64,000 bases of DNA from positions 42,094-106,093 of the forward strand of contig SWBL01000168.1 in assembly GCA_024195585.1 (NCBI GenBank), read 5' to 3'. The stretch is from Aureobasidium sp. EXF-3400. Lineage: Eukaryota; Ascomycota; Dothideomycetes; Dothideales; Saccotheciaceae. The notes under the pieces are model-generated. The model searched no databases. It was given only the letters and a program-made list of their open reading frames with translations, and was not told where the DNA came from. The position numbers and the translations under genes are program-made. The stretch's first letter is position 1. Each line of letters begins with the position of its first letter. Below, piece after piece: positions 24,435 to 36,926 of this stretch.

Positions 24435-26687
24435 TCAGCCACGGATGGCAGTCGGGGTGTGTGACTCCGAGAGGTATCCGTCCCTTGCGTAAGGGTAGCT
24501 GTAAGCGCGTGCAACATAGTTGTTGCTGTTGCTGATAGACGCGGGCGAGCCCGAGCGAGAGATCAACTTGCTGATAGTGTTGCAGCTAGTAAGTCCATCG
24601 TTGGCGCCATCGAGGAAAGGCGACAGGGTTTGAGGTGGTGTAGGAGTGACAGAACCAGATTGGGGGCTGTACTCGTTCGGCGATGCACCGTCACCAGAGC
24701 CGTCGGTGCTGCTAGGCTTCGATCCAGAACTCGTCTGAGGCGAAGGTGAGGATTTGCCCGAAGACCCAGGAGTAAACTGATTTGATAATTAGCACCATGG
24801 GGATTAGGCCTTGGTGGAAGTCTTGTTGGAACCTACGTAGCAGAACTTGTTCACGAGGTCTTTATATTGCTGAGATCCAATGGCGGGTCTGTCGGTGGTA
24901 ATGGCGTCTGGTCGTTCCGGGACCACAGGCTTGATCTCGGTGGTAGTCCTAGGCGAGAAGTAGTGCGCCTGTGATTGAGAGGAGGCTTGGGTGTGAGGGA
25001 GTAGTCCGCTTTGCTTTCCGAGCTTATCCTGAGCAGTCGACAAGGCGGCACTGAGTGATGCTCCGAAGTCATATCTTCCACCGAGACCGTTTGCAGGGCT
25101 AGAGTTGACGCGGGCAAGGTCCACTCTCTTGGAACGAGGCTTCAGCTTGACCTGAGGCTGGGCAGCAGGATCACCAGTAAGCTTTTCCGGGGAACCGAAG
25201 TGGTAAGTCGAGCTCTTGGAAAGCAAGTCCTCATCGCCGAAGAGACTACGCTCCTGACGTGCTACGTTCGCAGGAGGCGAATGTCTGCTACGAGGGATCG
25301 TGTTGCGACCAGGGCGGGATGAGCCACGGAGAGACGACAGGGAGCTGGTGGAAGCCGACTTGGCCATCTTCTTGACAAAGTCAATCTGGTAGTTCATGCC
25401 GTTGTTGCTGTCCCAGTGTTCCTGGCCTCCAGCGTTGTAACGAACACACAGCAGCAATGTCTTGTTCTCAAGGTTGGCTTGATCGGAAAGGCGGATGTTG
25501 AAGGTGAAGCGATCATAGCCGTCGTGGGGGTTCTGCTTGCGAACATCGTTGTCATACTCGGCCATGACCTCGGAGGTTGTCTTCCAGTAGTCAAGAGTGA
25601 AGCGAGCAGCAACGTGCTTTTGGAACGAGATGTTTGCCACAGCGACGGTGCCGATGAGTGTCTTTGTGTCGGTGGACAGGTAGACCTTCTCGACGCGGAC
25701 AGGCTGGTGCTTACGGTCCTCAGATTCCTCGGGGAAGTTTGCGAGTCTGAAACTCCACTCAACCTTGTTCGAGTTATCCTTGCCCTCGAAGGGGTACTCG
25801 GTCTCTTCATCGTATGTGTCAACAGGCGAGGAGCCGGCACTGATAGCAGACGGCTTCTCGACCTGCAGGAAGTGTCTGGTTTGGTTGCCGTTGTCGTTGA
25901 AGTGAACTGACTTGGAGTAGGTGGGAGTTCCGGGCATACTCGAGTATCTGCGTCTCGACGATGGTCGAAGGGCAGGCTTGACCAATTCACCAGACTTCTT
26001 TCTCACAAGCGGGGGCTTGACTCGTAGTCCATCGTCCGAGTCGTCCTCGTCACTCTCTTCTGATGGAGACTCGGTGACAGTACGATCGGGGATGATGATG
26101 GCTGTCTCAGTGGACGACCTCGAGTGTGTGATCTTTCGTGCTGTGGCGCTCAGTGCTGTGGGTGAGTGGATGGTGGTGGTGGGCTCGGAGAAGGAGACGC
26201 CTCTTGCAGGAGATCCTTCCCGCTTAAGTTCGATGGACCGTACGGCTTGCTCCAGTGCACCCCAGGTGTGGGAAAAGCTGTTGCGCCCCCTCGGTGCTTC
26301 GGAAGCGTCCTCACCGTCTGAGTTTTCAGATGAGTCGGGGGGTGACAAGATGGCACCTGTCGGAATCAACAGATTGTTCACAGGAGTGGGTGACTGGCGG
26401 ATGCTACCATTGTTAGAGATGACACCCTCAATTTGGCGAACGGTGCTCGAATCGTCGTCGACGGGTGATTGCGGCAGGCCAGCTGGCTCTTGTTGGGTTA
26501 CTGAGGGGCCTCGTCGTTGCTTGTTCAGGTAAGTTGTCGATGATACTGAGCGAGGAAGAGCAGGTCTCGGTGAAACCGGAGACCGTGTTCCTGTGCTATC
26601 TGCGCTGAATGATGATGAGCGGCTCATGACCGGGCTCGTCGTCCTGGACGAGGCCGGGGACTGGTGGGATGGCGGTGTATAAGGCAT
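24435..26687 (-). CDS. CBM21-domain regulatory subunit of protein phosphatase 1 (Gac1/Pig-like)
   Basis: Exons in gene order 26687-24837 and 24776-24435 give 730 aa. The first exon alone can read through to a stop at 24804 (627 aa). I prefer the spliced form because the junction gives NKFCYFTPG, the open frame then continues 114 codons, and both junctions are in phase with canonical GT/AG. The N-terminal 250 residues are Ser/Pro-rich. Residues ~259-263 are KSVHF, a match to the RVxF docking motif for the PP1 catalytic subunit. The CBM21 glycogen-binding domain spans ~296-437 (VRVEKVYLSTDTKTLIGTVAV, FTLDYWKTTSEV, LLLCVRYNAGGQEHWDSNNG). Such proteins bring PP1 (Glc7) to glycogen synthase and raise glycogen storage. 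The gene sits downstream of an unusually long 8-kb gene-free stretch. Confidence 0.88.
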
Positions 26688-29600
26688 TCCTGTGTTGTGT
26701 CGGGATGCCAGAGGGAGAGGGGTATGTAGACTTCAAAGGCCGGCAAGCATCAGAAGGGCTGGGCAACACTACAGTTGCTGGTCAGTCCCGGCACATGGGG
26801 GAATTAGACTCTGACTGATGGCCGGATACTTACGGATAGATAGTCGATGAGGCTGGTGAGGGGGAGAATAGGTGAGTGGATGTAGGATTGATGGATGTAT
26901 TGCGATATCAGCTAGTGAAAGCCGCACCGTTCACAGGCAAATATTCGATGATATTTCCTGTAGAGTGAGGAAAGGCACAGCAATTCCTCGAGTAGACCGA
27001 AAGCGGGAGTCGCGGCTTTCTTGGTATGTTCCAACCTAGAGAGCGTCGTCACTTCCTGAATCGGCTGGGTGGAATGATGCTGGCTGATGCTATGACGACT
27101 GATAAATGAAAAAGCCCGAGACGCAACAACGCAACAAAAGTCGAGCAAACAACAGATGGTCAAGACACAAGCCGGGAGGAAGAAAAATCGATGTGCGGGA
27201 ACAGGCAGTGATAAAAAGCAAGGAACCCAAGCTCCAGGGCAATTGGGGAAGTGTGGGCAGTTAACTGGCACTGCGGTTGGTTGAGGGTCGTTGAAGAGTT
27301 GAAGCGGGTGCGGGCGCGAATCACGGATGCGGCAGGATCCAAGTGTGGCTTCAAACCCCATGCACGACCAGGAACAGGGAGCCGGGACAAGGTTTGACAA
27401 GCGAGGATTGGCTCCAACAGCGTTCCGCCTGCAGCGCGTTGGGGATCGTAGTGAGCAGCGACTTGCAGCAGCTTGCTGTTCTGGGCTGGCCGGCGACGGG
27501 CACAACGGCAACAGTAGACACCACGCCAAATCGAGGGGGTAGCCCGGGCCCCGGACAATACAACAGAAACAAAGGCCCGTCGTGGCGCTCACGGCTCTCA
27601 GGCACAGACAAAGTACTCGACCACATGTTACGCGCAGGCTTGGTGCTACTGAGGTATCTTGTCTCTGTACCATCCCACTTGATATGCCCCAGCGGTTGCG
27701 CATCCAGAACTAATGCACTCGACAAATCTTGGAGTCAGGAGAGAACCGACAGTGCCGTATCCGATCACTTGGCTGCCTGGTTTTTTTCTGCTCCTCTGCA
27801 CCTTTTCTGCGCACGTCGCAAGACACGTCTGGATCAAGCATCAAATTCCAAACCACAAGCCAATGATGTTGACGATTTGTCGATCGCGGCGAGCATCAGG
27901 TCTGCGCGGTCGTGGCCGTTTCCGAACGCTCATCACGTCTCCTGTGGTAGGGCGCCGGAAAGTCTAGCCATAAGCGATCAAGTGTCTGTGGCTAGTGACA
28001 GTCTGCATCCGTGCCTCCGAGGGTATCAGTAGCCAGCCTGTGTCGTTGTCATGTTGTCTCCGTTGCGATGCTGACTCCTACATGCCTGCTAACATCTGGT
28101 CTTGCTACATGTCTGCTGACGGTAACACCACCTCTGGACAGCATCTCATTTCTCGGCTCCGTTACAGGTTGATGCTGCCATCCACTTGCGATTGTAACGA
28201 TCTTCCCTATCTCTCAAACACGGTTTCTCTGGAGAACCAGTCGTTAGGTGCTGTTGTTCCGGACCCGACAGGCTTTCTCCAGATCATCCCCAAACGTCCA
28301 CATTCCACTTGCATGATTTTTGACTCTTGACTTGTGCGCAAGCGGCTAAGCTCGGGCCGGCAAATCGGTCAAGAGTGTGGTGCGTGTCCAAGCTGACCCA
28401 GTCAGCGAAAAAACCGGTCCTTCTTCTCCTTCACGCCCACACATCTCCGCTGTGCCCAGGAATTTGGACACTTCAACTCCGCAGCATCCCACTAATCCCT
28501 GATTTGTCTGGTAGTGACAGGCAACCTAAACGAAGATATATTGTAAGGGAAAAGCTGACCGGAAGAGTAAGTCCGCGACCTGTAATTGCATCCACTCTAT
28601 CATTCGATCGTATTTTACGGATCGCGATGATAAAATTCTGCCAGCTATATTTTGTCCTGTTGAGGTGAAAAGATTGTCATTAGGTCCACCGCGTCGCGTG
28701 CACGCTCTTGCTCGTGGGCATCAGTGCGCAGTTTGTCTGTCAGCGATGACGCTGTCGTACTATGGATAGCGTGGAAAGACTCATCTTGTTACAGGGCACT
28801 CGCTCGCACTCGCTCAGGGCCGTCAGCGGTGGTCAAAAGGAGGCTCTAACAACGGCCATCTCCACTCAGCGGCACAAAATAGCTGACTCCAGCGTCATTG
28901 CCGTTTCATCTCCTCAAAAGCTCAGTTTTGCCTACCGAGCAGCGACATCCTGTCGCGCCTCGCTGCAGTGGAACGAAAAGATCTGCCCGCTTACGCTGCG
29001 CAAACACAAAGCTCTTCCTACACAGGCAGATCGATCTCTCGTTCTCTCTATTGTACCGTGATGCGCGAAGTCGGCCTTGGAATCTGTCCATACCATTTTT
29101 CTTTGCAATTACACTGGACGGTTTTGCCCCAACACTAGTATCAAGCCGAGTATGGTTGAGCACGAGGCAATGACATGTTTCTCGAGTCCCTTACTCGAGT
29201 TCCCCAGATCATTGTGATATTGCGGCTTTGCTGAAGGCAGCGGAGCCGAAATATCCACACACATACTACAGAACAAGATGCCTATCTACAAAATGGCATA
29301 GCTTGTGGGCCAAAGCGCAAAATGCTAATGTAAGCAGCACTCTCAGCAATCGTGATTGATGAAACACGAGGCACATCAATCGCAAACTTGTCCAGATGCC
29401 ACAGATTTTACTGCTATCAACAAGCCTCAACAACTCCTACGAGCCTCCCTTCTCTCTCACCGCAAACACTCTCCGCGCTGCACTATCCACTATCATACAA
29501 GCGCGCCTCCAGTCCGATACCGCCCGTCGAGGCACAAGAATCCCTGTCAACCTTCAGGAACGGTATCCTGACCGGTCTGTACAACTTACACATAATATTG

Positions 29601-32600
29601 ACAGCGCGCTTTCGGCAGCAGCTGTGTGCAGCATCTTTTGACGTAAAAGCTTCTTGGACGTTCAACTACTTTTTTGCAGTCCACACAAGAAACGCCTCCG
29701 TCCGGCACACAGACAATATTCAGCACTTTGAACAATCACGGCTTGCGGCCCCGGCCGATTTAATTAATGGTTGGTCAGTATTAGCGCGCGCACACGCGCC
29801 ACTCGCGCCTCTGACGTTCAGCCAAATCTGGCGTGTGTTTTTCAACAACTTGCCTACGCATCAACAAGCCACACCAATTATTTTTGCAGAGGTTGAACAA
29901 GAACGTTGGTGAGACTGGAGGCGTTTTGTCGTTTTCCCTACACGTTCATCAGTCCGTGCTCAACCACTTCGCAATGTCTCAACAACGTTGTTGCTTGCAT
30001 TTACGAGGGATGCAACAGAAAAACCATTCATGCATGGAAAAATGGTTAATAAATTGACAGTTTACATTGTTGCTGAGGCATTCCTTGAGGCTCTGCTGGA
30101 CGACTTGCATCTCGAGTGTTGGCTGTCTCATTGTTGTCTGGTTTGGGTCTAGACATATCCATCGACATAGCAACGGATGCATATCTCGAACCACCGGAAA
30201 CACACAAACTTATTTCTTGAATAGGTGTTAGGAACAGCGGTTCGCGGCTCATCTTGCTTGCGCAAGCAATTGTACCCTTGTACATTTGCCATCGGGTCCG
30301 GGATGGCCGTTGGCTTGCGGGTTGCAGCAGGACTTGGAGGGTCGACTATCAACTCGAGTACCGGTTATTTTCATGCACATTCTCTTGACATGTATCAATG
30401 TTCTTGAAGTCGAGCCACGAGTGCAGCTTCCTGCTGAGAAGTGTTTCGATGTCGACCAAGGGAACCTCGTTGACAGACAGTGCTAGATCACGCCTTTCCT
30501 CTTGGCAGCAGCTATCACACCATGTCTTACTGATAAGAACGAGACAGCAGCAAGACTCAGATGTACGTGAGCGAACCTGCACCGCATACGAGTACAGACC
30601 TTGTCTCGTTCCCTCGCTGGCAACTGTGGTTCTCGCTCGTTCTTGGGTAGAGTGGGGGTTCAAGGGCTTGGCTCAATCCTTCCTATACTAGTCGTCGTCA
30701 CGACATTTGAGATTTTGATTGCTTTGGAGGAGGAAGCGAAGTGGCGAAACATATGGTCGGTCCACAGAGGCCAACTCAGCACACGACATGCATATGCGCT
30801 GGACACAACAGATTTGGAAACATGAGATGTTGTCTTCTAGTTGTTGCACGGGCAAGCGATTGCCCCGCACTCCCCTCCGCAGGGTACAATGTAGTACAGT
30901 ACTCGAAGAAAAGTATCACGACTACCTTCCGAACTCGGGCATCCCCTCCACGGTATCGCTCCTTCAGAGGTTTTCTATTCTTGTGCACTGCACGCGTCAA
31001 TCAATTTCCATATACAAAGCGACATGTATCGGCTCCAGAGTCATGTTGATCCGTGGAGAAAGCACCCCTGCTGCCGAACATGTTTATCAAAAGGCAAGCA
31101 CGGGGATTGTCTCGTTTCGTTGAATCATTCGAACTCTGCAAAAGAAGTTCTTTGGGGAGGACGTAACCTGTAGATCCACACGCCCAACCCCAAACTCCAG
31201 ACATCTCCACGAATCCTGTTTAAGCGTTGAGATTGATATGCCCACACTTCGGCGCTGCTTTCGCTGCCATTATGACACCCCTTCGGTCCGATTGTGATGA
31301 TGAAGTGGAGTGATTAAGACGTGGAGAATCGGAGACCCCGACAGGTAGCGGGCACTGGGCAACGATGTCTCGTGCTTTGTCGGTGACAGACATTGTGGAG
31401 TTGTTGAGGAGAAGAGCAGAACGGAGAGGAGTCGATCTCCGCAACTGAATCCTTCGAACCCCCTTCTCAGCTATACTTTTTTCCAAAAAGTGAAAAATCA
31501 AGGACCCTGATCAACATGTACCGGTATTTTGCTTTCTAGACTCAGCACATGATTGACACACGACTCTGAAGTCTGAAAGCAAAGAGTTTCGAGAACTCTC
31601 CTCTTCTGGATCTCAACTGCGATATGCTTGAGTTTAACCTCCGTACGCCGTACATGGGCCAGCCACATCAAGCCACACAGATATCCTGAATGAGGTAGTG
31701 TGAGGCGTAGACTATCCTCCAATCCAACCGCGGAGCCAGTCCTCCAACCATAACCTTTTCATGGACCTGCCAAAAGTAGACAAAAATCATCCATCACATA
31801 CCCACATATTCTGCAGCAAAACTTTGGGTTCTGGAACGAAAGAGTGACAGTCAGATACTTACACACTGCTCACCCAACAACCCCCACCGATGTCCCTTTT
31901 TCCATGAAGAACAGCGGTAATAGGAGGCCCAGGCGCTACAATCATCGGGTGTAACTTCCTTTCAGCTTCCCTCTCACCCGCAGTTACACTTGTACATTGT
32001 GTATGTGTTTTTACGCACCAACCCACAACTCACCACCAGAACGCTCGTAAAAAGAGCTGTGGGGTGCATGAACGAGGAGTATCATTGGCAGCATTTAGAT
32101 CGAAAGGTCGAGTAGGATTCGTTACTGTAACTAGCTTCATCCTGGCTACATTATTCTTTTTTGCTACAAAGACATTCTCTCTTTCTCTTTACAGAAAAAG
32201 GGCTACTAGTGATGCGAAAAATGTGGCGTATACACCCCCTCTTCTCATTCTCACCCCCTGACTATCACTACACTATCCTACCAACCACAGCCAAACCTTA
32301 CACGCCTCTAGATTCTCCAGCAAAGCAAATGATGTAAATCAGATTGCGCAACACAAACCCTTGAAACTCATTCACAGCCACGAATCCCAAAAAGTGTATC
32401 AATTCCATTGACCTCATACCCATCTCCTTCCCTGTATCTCCACAATGTTGAGTGTAGATCTTCTGTTCGTGGCTGGTGGGTGAGAAAACAGCCAGAAACT
32501 CTAGAACAAAGGGTTCAGCGGGAAAAAAGACAAGAACACCGTTGATGATCCTTCCTTCCTGAACCTAGATCTTGAGAACGCGCCCGGGACTAACGAAAGG

Positions 32601-34750
32601 TAGATAGAGTTTGACCAAGTCTCGGAGGCCTTGAAAGCAAAATAAGGTGGATGATTGCGTTATCAACCTTTAGTAATTGCTCTTTGTGAAAAAGAGAATG
32701 GAGTGAACCCGAATGCGAGGGGTTTTGAATGCTGTTATGATGCTGTATGCGAAGTGAAGATAATATTTGATCGCAAAGGCTCATATGTCGCAAATAGTGG
32801 AAGAGATATGCCCATCACCAAATGAACTGCTTCAGAAGTTCTGCAGCATGAGCAAATAGACAAAATACTACGTCTCTGCTGTTCCCATCCAATCTGCATA
32901 TTGCATCCTCGATGAGAAACAGAGGCAAGCAGAAAGTACTCGAGTATCTCCATAGTCAGTCTCAAGTAAACACCACTTCATCAAAAATGGCACTTTGCTC
33001 GGAATGTGGTTGCAATATAGTTGCAGTTGCAGACTTGCATTGTGCATACACGTGTAGCAATGCTCATGCAATACCGCAGCATACAGCTTACTCACCCAAA
33101 GATATCCTTCTTCGTTTAATATGCAACAAAAACGCGCCGAAGTGCCGTATTATAGCCCTCTTTCTCACCTGCATACAAAAGTGCAGCACACGCAATAGCC
33201 TGAAGCCCTGCAGGAAGCACGCATTGCAGGAAATGTGACAATGACAGCAACCTACAGCAAAGACCCTTGTTTTTTTTGTCCTTTGACTCGTTGCCCCTCC
33301 TTTACTTTCGCTCCATCCCGAGTGGCAGCACATGCAATGCAAGCCAAGCACATGCGTATTCGTTGTTTGACGTGCCGCCAGCAGACTCCACAAAATGCAA
33401 CGTGAAGTGATGCAAGTGCAGATGGCTACTCGCTACTGGCGTGATCGGTGAGGAGAAAAGATATGTGGGGATATCGTTTCTGTTGATGTCGTGCCGTGTT
33501 GTACTGAAGTCTTGGAGAATGATGATGACGAATGGAAGGAAATCAGACACGGGTGTTACTTCCCCTTTTTGCGGGAAGCAAAGTAGTAAGATGATGAGGG
33601 GGAGGAGAAGGGGTATCGTTCGCCATCGTACTGGGAAAAGACCACGTGATACTTTATTGCTGTGGTGTTTTGCTGTGGTGTTCTACTCTGTCTGTCTGTG
33701 TGTTCTGCCTTGACGAGAATTTGCGGTTCGTGTATTTCCAGCAAAAGACGGTGTGTCGAGCCGGGTTCTTGCAATCTGGTTCGTACGAGCTTGGGTCGTT
33801 GTCTGTACATCTTTCTAACCGCCTTGAAGAAATCGGGAATAACATCTGGACGCCACCGATGAAGACGGAGGTAGCTCTAGTCTCCTTGTTGGAAAAGCGC
33901 TTAGAAGGGTCAAGGGCAAGTGAATCGTGTCGCCAGATGCCTGAAGCAGAGGTGCAGACCAATTGGAAAGAAATGGGAGATGACTCTCACTACCACCGAG
34001 CACCTACAAGCAGTTAAGAGCAGCCTCAAGTACATCAGCACGTAGTTTCTGCGGACTTGGTCGGAGTCAAGAGTTACAGAGCTTAGCAATTCAAAGCACA
34101 GTGTGCTCGCTCGTCGCAAAGCACGATGTATTTGGTAGTCGAGGTCGGGTACCGAGTAAGGCAGACCACGACTCTCAAAGACCATGCGTTCGATCTCGTA
34201 AGTTTCGTGCTTCTCGAGACATCCTCCTCTAGCTTTTACTAAGGTCAAGGCTCGGGTCCATTACAGATATCTGACTTGTAGTCGAGAGTTACAGAACCTA
34301 GCAACTGCAAAGCACAGTGTGTTTCGTGGTCGAGGTTGCGTACCAAGAACCGCTCGCGAGAGTACAATTCTCATAGGTGAGGCGTTCGATCTTGAAAGTA
34401 TCATGCTTTTGGATCGAACACTTACATACTGAGTTCGATGCTTAGCGTGAGATCTTGGTGTGTCGAATCGAGTGTCGGCGGTCAGGTCGCTGCTGGCACC
34501 ACTTTTGAGACCACGGCTGGCTTTTTGTTCACCCCTTCCGTTCACGTCGCTAGTGGTTCGATTCAGCTGCCAACGACTTGTCTGCTCGTACAGTTTCCAA
34601 GAGGAATACTTGCATTCACATTGATAAGATTAATACTTCGATGCGTCATTCAATCTCAAGGCTCCTCGGATCAGAGACAGTCCGTCTCACCATCCTCTGA
34701 TCTTACTCGTAATGGTCATGAATCGCATAGCTACGCATAGCGAAGTACAA
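26688..34750. other. 8-kb gene-poor region
   Basis: From the start of the CBM21 gene to the end of the DUF7726 gene I find no ORF with a recognisable family, no tRNA and no transposon ORF. Two overlapping ORFs on opposite strands at 26.9-28.0 kb are probably chance in GC-rich sequence. Short ORFs on the minus strand near 31.2-31.4 kb and 30.05-30.66 kb look slightly coding-like but lack support. Base composition is not strongly AT-biased, so heavy RIP mutation is not evident. A diverged direct duplication lies at 34065-34430. The region may hold long regulatory sequence or leader for the CBM21 gene, non-coding transcripts, or decayed genes. Confidence 0.5.
34065..34430. repeat. Diverged tandem duplication, two copies ~217 bp apart
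   Basis: Copy 1 (about 34065-34225) and copy 2 (about 34281-34430) share a colinear series of blocks: GAGTTACAGA, then CAAAGCACAGTGTG, then GTCGAGGT followed by GTACC, and finally GCGTTCGATCT. They differ by many substitutions and small gaps between the blocks. No ORF covers both copies, and no terminal inverted repeats are seen. Confidence 0.75.
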
Positions 34751-35792
34751 TCAGCGGCCTCCCACGATCGAGACTCGACCGTACTGATCTTGCACAGGTC
34801 TCTCGTTCCCGATGACCAAATATCTGTAGTTCCCACCATCGTCAGCTCCAAAATACCACAAGCAACGAGTCACAAAAGAAAAGGCAACGCAAAACATACC
34901 CACGATGATGACCCCTAGTAACGTTAAACCCACCCTTATCACCCCAGATCTCTTCCATCTCCAACCGATGCTTACTCTTCGGTTTCCCCTCGGCCAACCT
35001 CACCTTTTCAAAATACACATACGCAGCATAAAACACACAAGAAGTATTTCCTGTATCTGCACCTTTGTAGCCGCGGAATTTGGTAAGTTGGCCACTTTGG
35101 ATCCGGGAAGGCTTTTTGTCGTCGGTATGGTATTGGGCGAGTAGGTCGCGGCAGAATTGGGCGGCTGTGGTGGAGGGTTTGCGCAGGTGGGCCGATATCT
35201 TTTTGCGGATTTCGTCGCAGCTGTCGTAGACTTCTACGCTGTCGGTATCTTCGCCTTTGGGTTGTGTGTTAATCGCTTTGGGCTTCAGTCGTTCACGAGA
35301 TGTATTGATGTTACCGTCAAGGTGGATGGAAGATATATCAGTCACAGCATCTTTCTTTCCCGCTGTTCCAGAACCAGCAGCAGAAGCACTCGCAGCAGTC
35401 TTCTGTTTCTTTGTAGGAATCTTCAACCCAGCCATTTCTCTTTTCTTAAAAAACTCCCAAGCACCCCGATAAGTATCAGAATGCTCACCAGCAAACTTGC
35501 CATTCTGAGCCATGAATCTTCTATAGGCATTTCCAGAAACACCGATTGCATCGCAGAATTGGCCTACTTTCATCTCGCCAGCTTCGAGGAAACGGTCTAT
35601 CTTGCCGCGGACTACGGTGCATGAGTCCATTGGCTCGCCATCGGATATTTCATAGTCGTCGAGGTTGATGGTGGGTAGGTCGGAGGTATCTGTGAATTTG
35701 CGTTTGGAGCCTGCTAGTTGGGAAGGAGCTGCTACAACATGTTCAGCTGTGTTGCCGGTGGGGGCAGTGAGTTGAACGAGAAGATTATCCAT
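34751..35792 (-). CDS. DUF7726-type protein with two related domains
   Basis: Exons in gene order 35792-34900 and 34823-34751 give 321 aa. The intron was placed from the GTATGT donor and CTACAG acceptor. The spliced tail (RGYLVIGNERPV, then DQYGRVSIV) looks conserved, whereas reading through gives a hydrophobic nonsense tail. Two similar helical units are visible: residues ~65-125 (DSCTVVRGKIDRFLEAGEMK, then FCDAIGVS, FFKKREM) and ~200-275 (DSCDEIRKKISAHLRKPS, then FCRDLLAQ, YVYFEKVRL). Each begins with D-S-C and ends in an aromatic/basic helix. A basic segment between them (IPTKKQKTA) could be a nuclear signal. The fold suggests a helix-turn-helix-like DNA or protein binder. No function is established that I know of. 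It is divergent from BOL3 with 228 bp between starts. Confidence 0.72.
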
Positions 35793-36020
35793 GATTCCTG
35801 ACAATTTATAAGAGTCGAGGAATGTATACCAGGAAGAGAGGCAGACGCGACTGTTATCTAGTATGACGCGTGAGTGGAAAAAATGCGGGGTTGATCGAGG
35901 TTCATCCAAAGCTGACCAATGGCTCGGCGCATGAATCCATGACCAAACACCATCTGCACCTTTGACGTCTGCCATCAAACCTTCAATCGCAACATCCAAT
36001 TCCGCACATACACATCAACA

Positions 36021-36574
36021 ATGGCACCATCAAGAGCAGTCATCCGCAGCGCATCCACCGCCCTCGCCGCGCTCAGATCCTCCTCCCGCACACTCGCCTC
36101 GTCAGCACCAGCGCGAGTCCAACAACTACACCACATCTCCTTCTCTGCTCGCCCTCTCCTCACATCCTTCGCATCCACAACCACACCCTTCCGCCGTCAC
36201 AACTCCTCGGACGCAGCAGCAACCTCAGAATCAGCAGCAGTCGAGGCCCCAGACTACCTCGACGAGAAAGAACTCCACATTTTCCAAAAACTCACCCAAG
36301 AGCTATCGCCCACGAAACTTGAGGTATGCGAGAGACCTCCCACCCAATGGCCCACTGTAACGCCAGTGAGGGAAGAGTGTGAAGGAACAAAACTGACAAG
36401 ACTAAATAGGTTCAAGATGTCAGCGGAGGTTGCGGAAGCATGTACGCATTAGACATTGTGTCTGCAAAATTCAAGGGCTTGTCGGTCATTAAGCAACATC
36501 GTTTAGTCAATTCCGTGCTCAAGGACGAGATCAAGGGTTGGCATGGTGTACAGCTGAAGACGAAGGCTCCTTGA
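36021..36574 (+). CDS. BOL3: Mitochondrial BolA-like protein (Bol3/Aim1, BOLA3 type)
   Basis: Exons 36021-36323 and 36410-36574 give 155 aa. The first ~65 residues are rich in Arg, Ser and Ala without acidic residues, a typical mitochondrial presequence. The BolA domain spans about 78-155: ELHIFQKLTQELSPTKLEV, then the BOLA3-type loop DVSGGCGSMY with the conserved Cys, and KQHRLVN with the conserved His near the C-terminus, ending HGVQLKTKAP. Bol3 proteins work with Nfu1 in handing 4Fe-4S clusters to mitochondrial targets such as lipoyl synthase. The Cys and His are the cluster-binding residues in this family. Length and architecture fit well. Confidence 0.92.
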
Positions 36575-36926
36575 GTGGAAGAAGGAAACGTCGCAAACTA
36601 GGGAAGGGGGCAACGAGGAACACGAACAAATCGAGAAGAGTGCAGAGCCATGATGATGGAGTTTGGCCAACATATACACACATTGGCATGCTCACATATC
36701 ACTGCGTCTGGAGAGGTGATGGATGCGTATACCAGGTATGTCGCATTTCTTGTAAAACTATTGTACAATCATCAGAAAAGCAAAAGTATTAGCATTTCGA
36801 AAACTATGCAAGAAAAGGAAGGTGCCATTTCGCCTCGCAGAAAATCCAAACGCAAGGCAGCAAAAGCAGCATTGGGCTCTGGCTCGTTTCAAACCCTTCC
36901 TCGATTCTTCGTTCTCGATCCTTCCC
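36575..36926. other. Intergenic, convergent 3' ends (352 bp)
   Basis: Spacer between BOL3 and the coiled-coil gene. Open frames continue from the flanking regions, but no conserved feature is visible. Confidence 0.35.

Noticed and set aside
26912..27703. 263-codon ORF on the minus strand
   Set aside because: Cys/Pro/Ser-rich sequence with no family resemblance. It overlaps an equally long ORF on the other strand in GC-rich DNA, so chance is likelier.
27343..28032. 229-codon ORF on the plus strand
   Set aside because: It begins with GTG rather than ATG, overlaps the opposite-strand ORF, and shows no domain or conserved pattern.
29352..29912. 186-codon ORF on the plus strand
   Set aside because: It begins with GTG and has no recognisable domain or splice context.
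34540..34575. tRNA B-box-like GGTTCGATTC
   Set aside because: No matching A box, acceptor stem or cloverleaf could be found around it.
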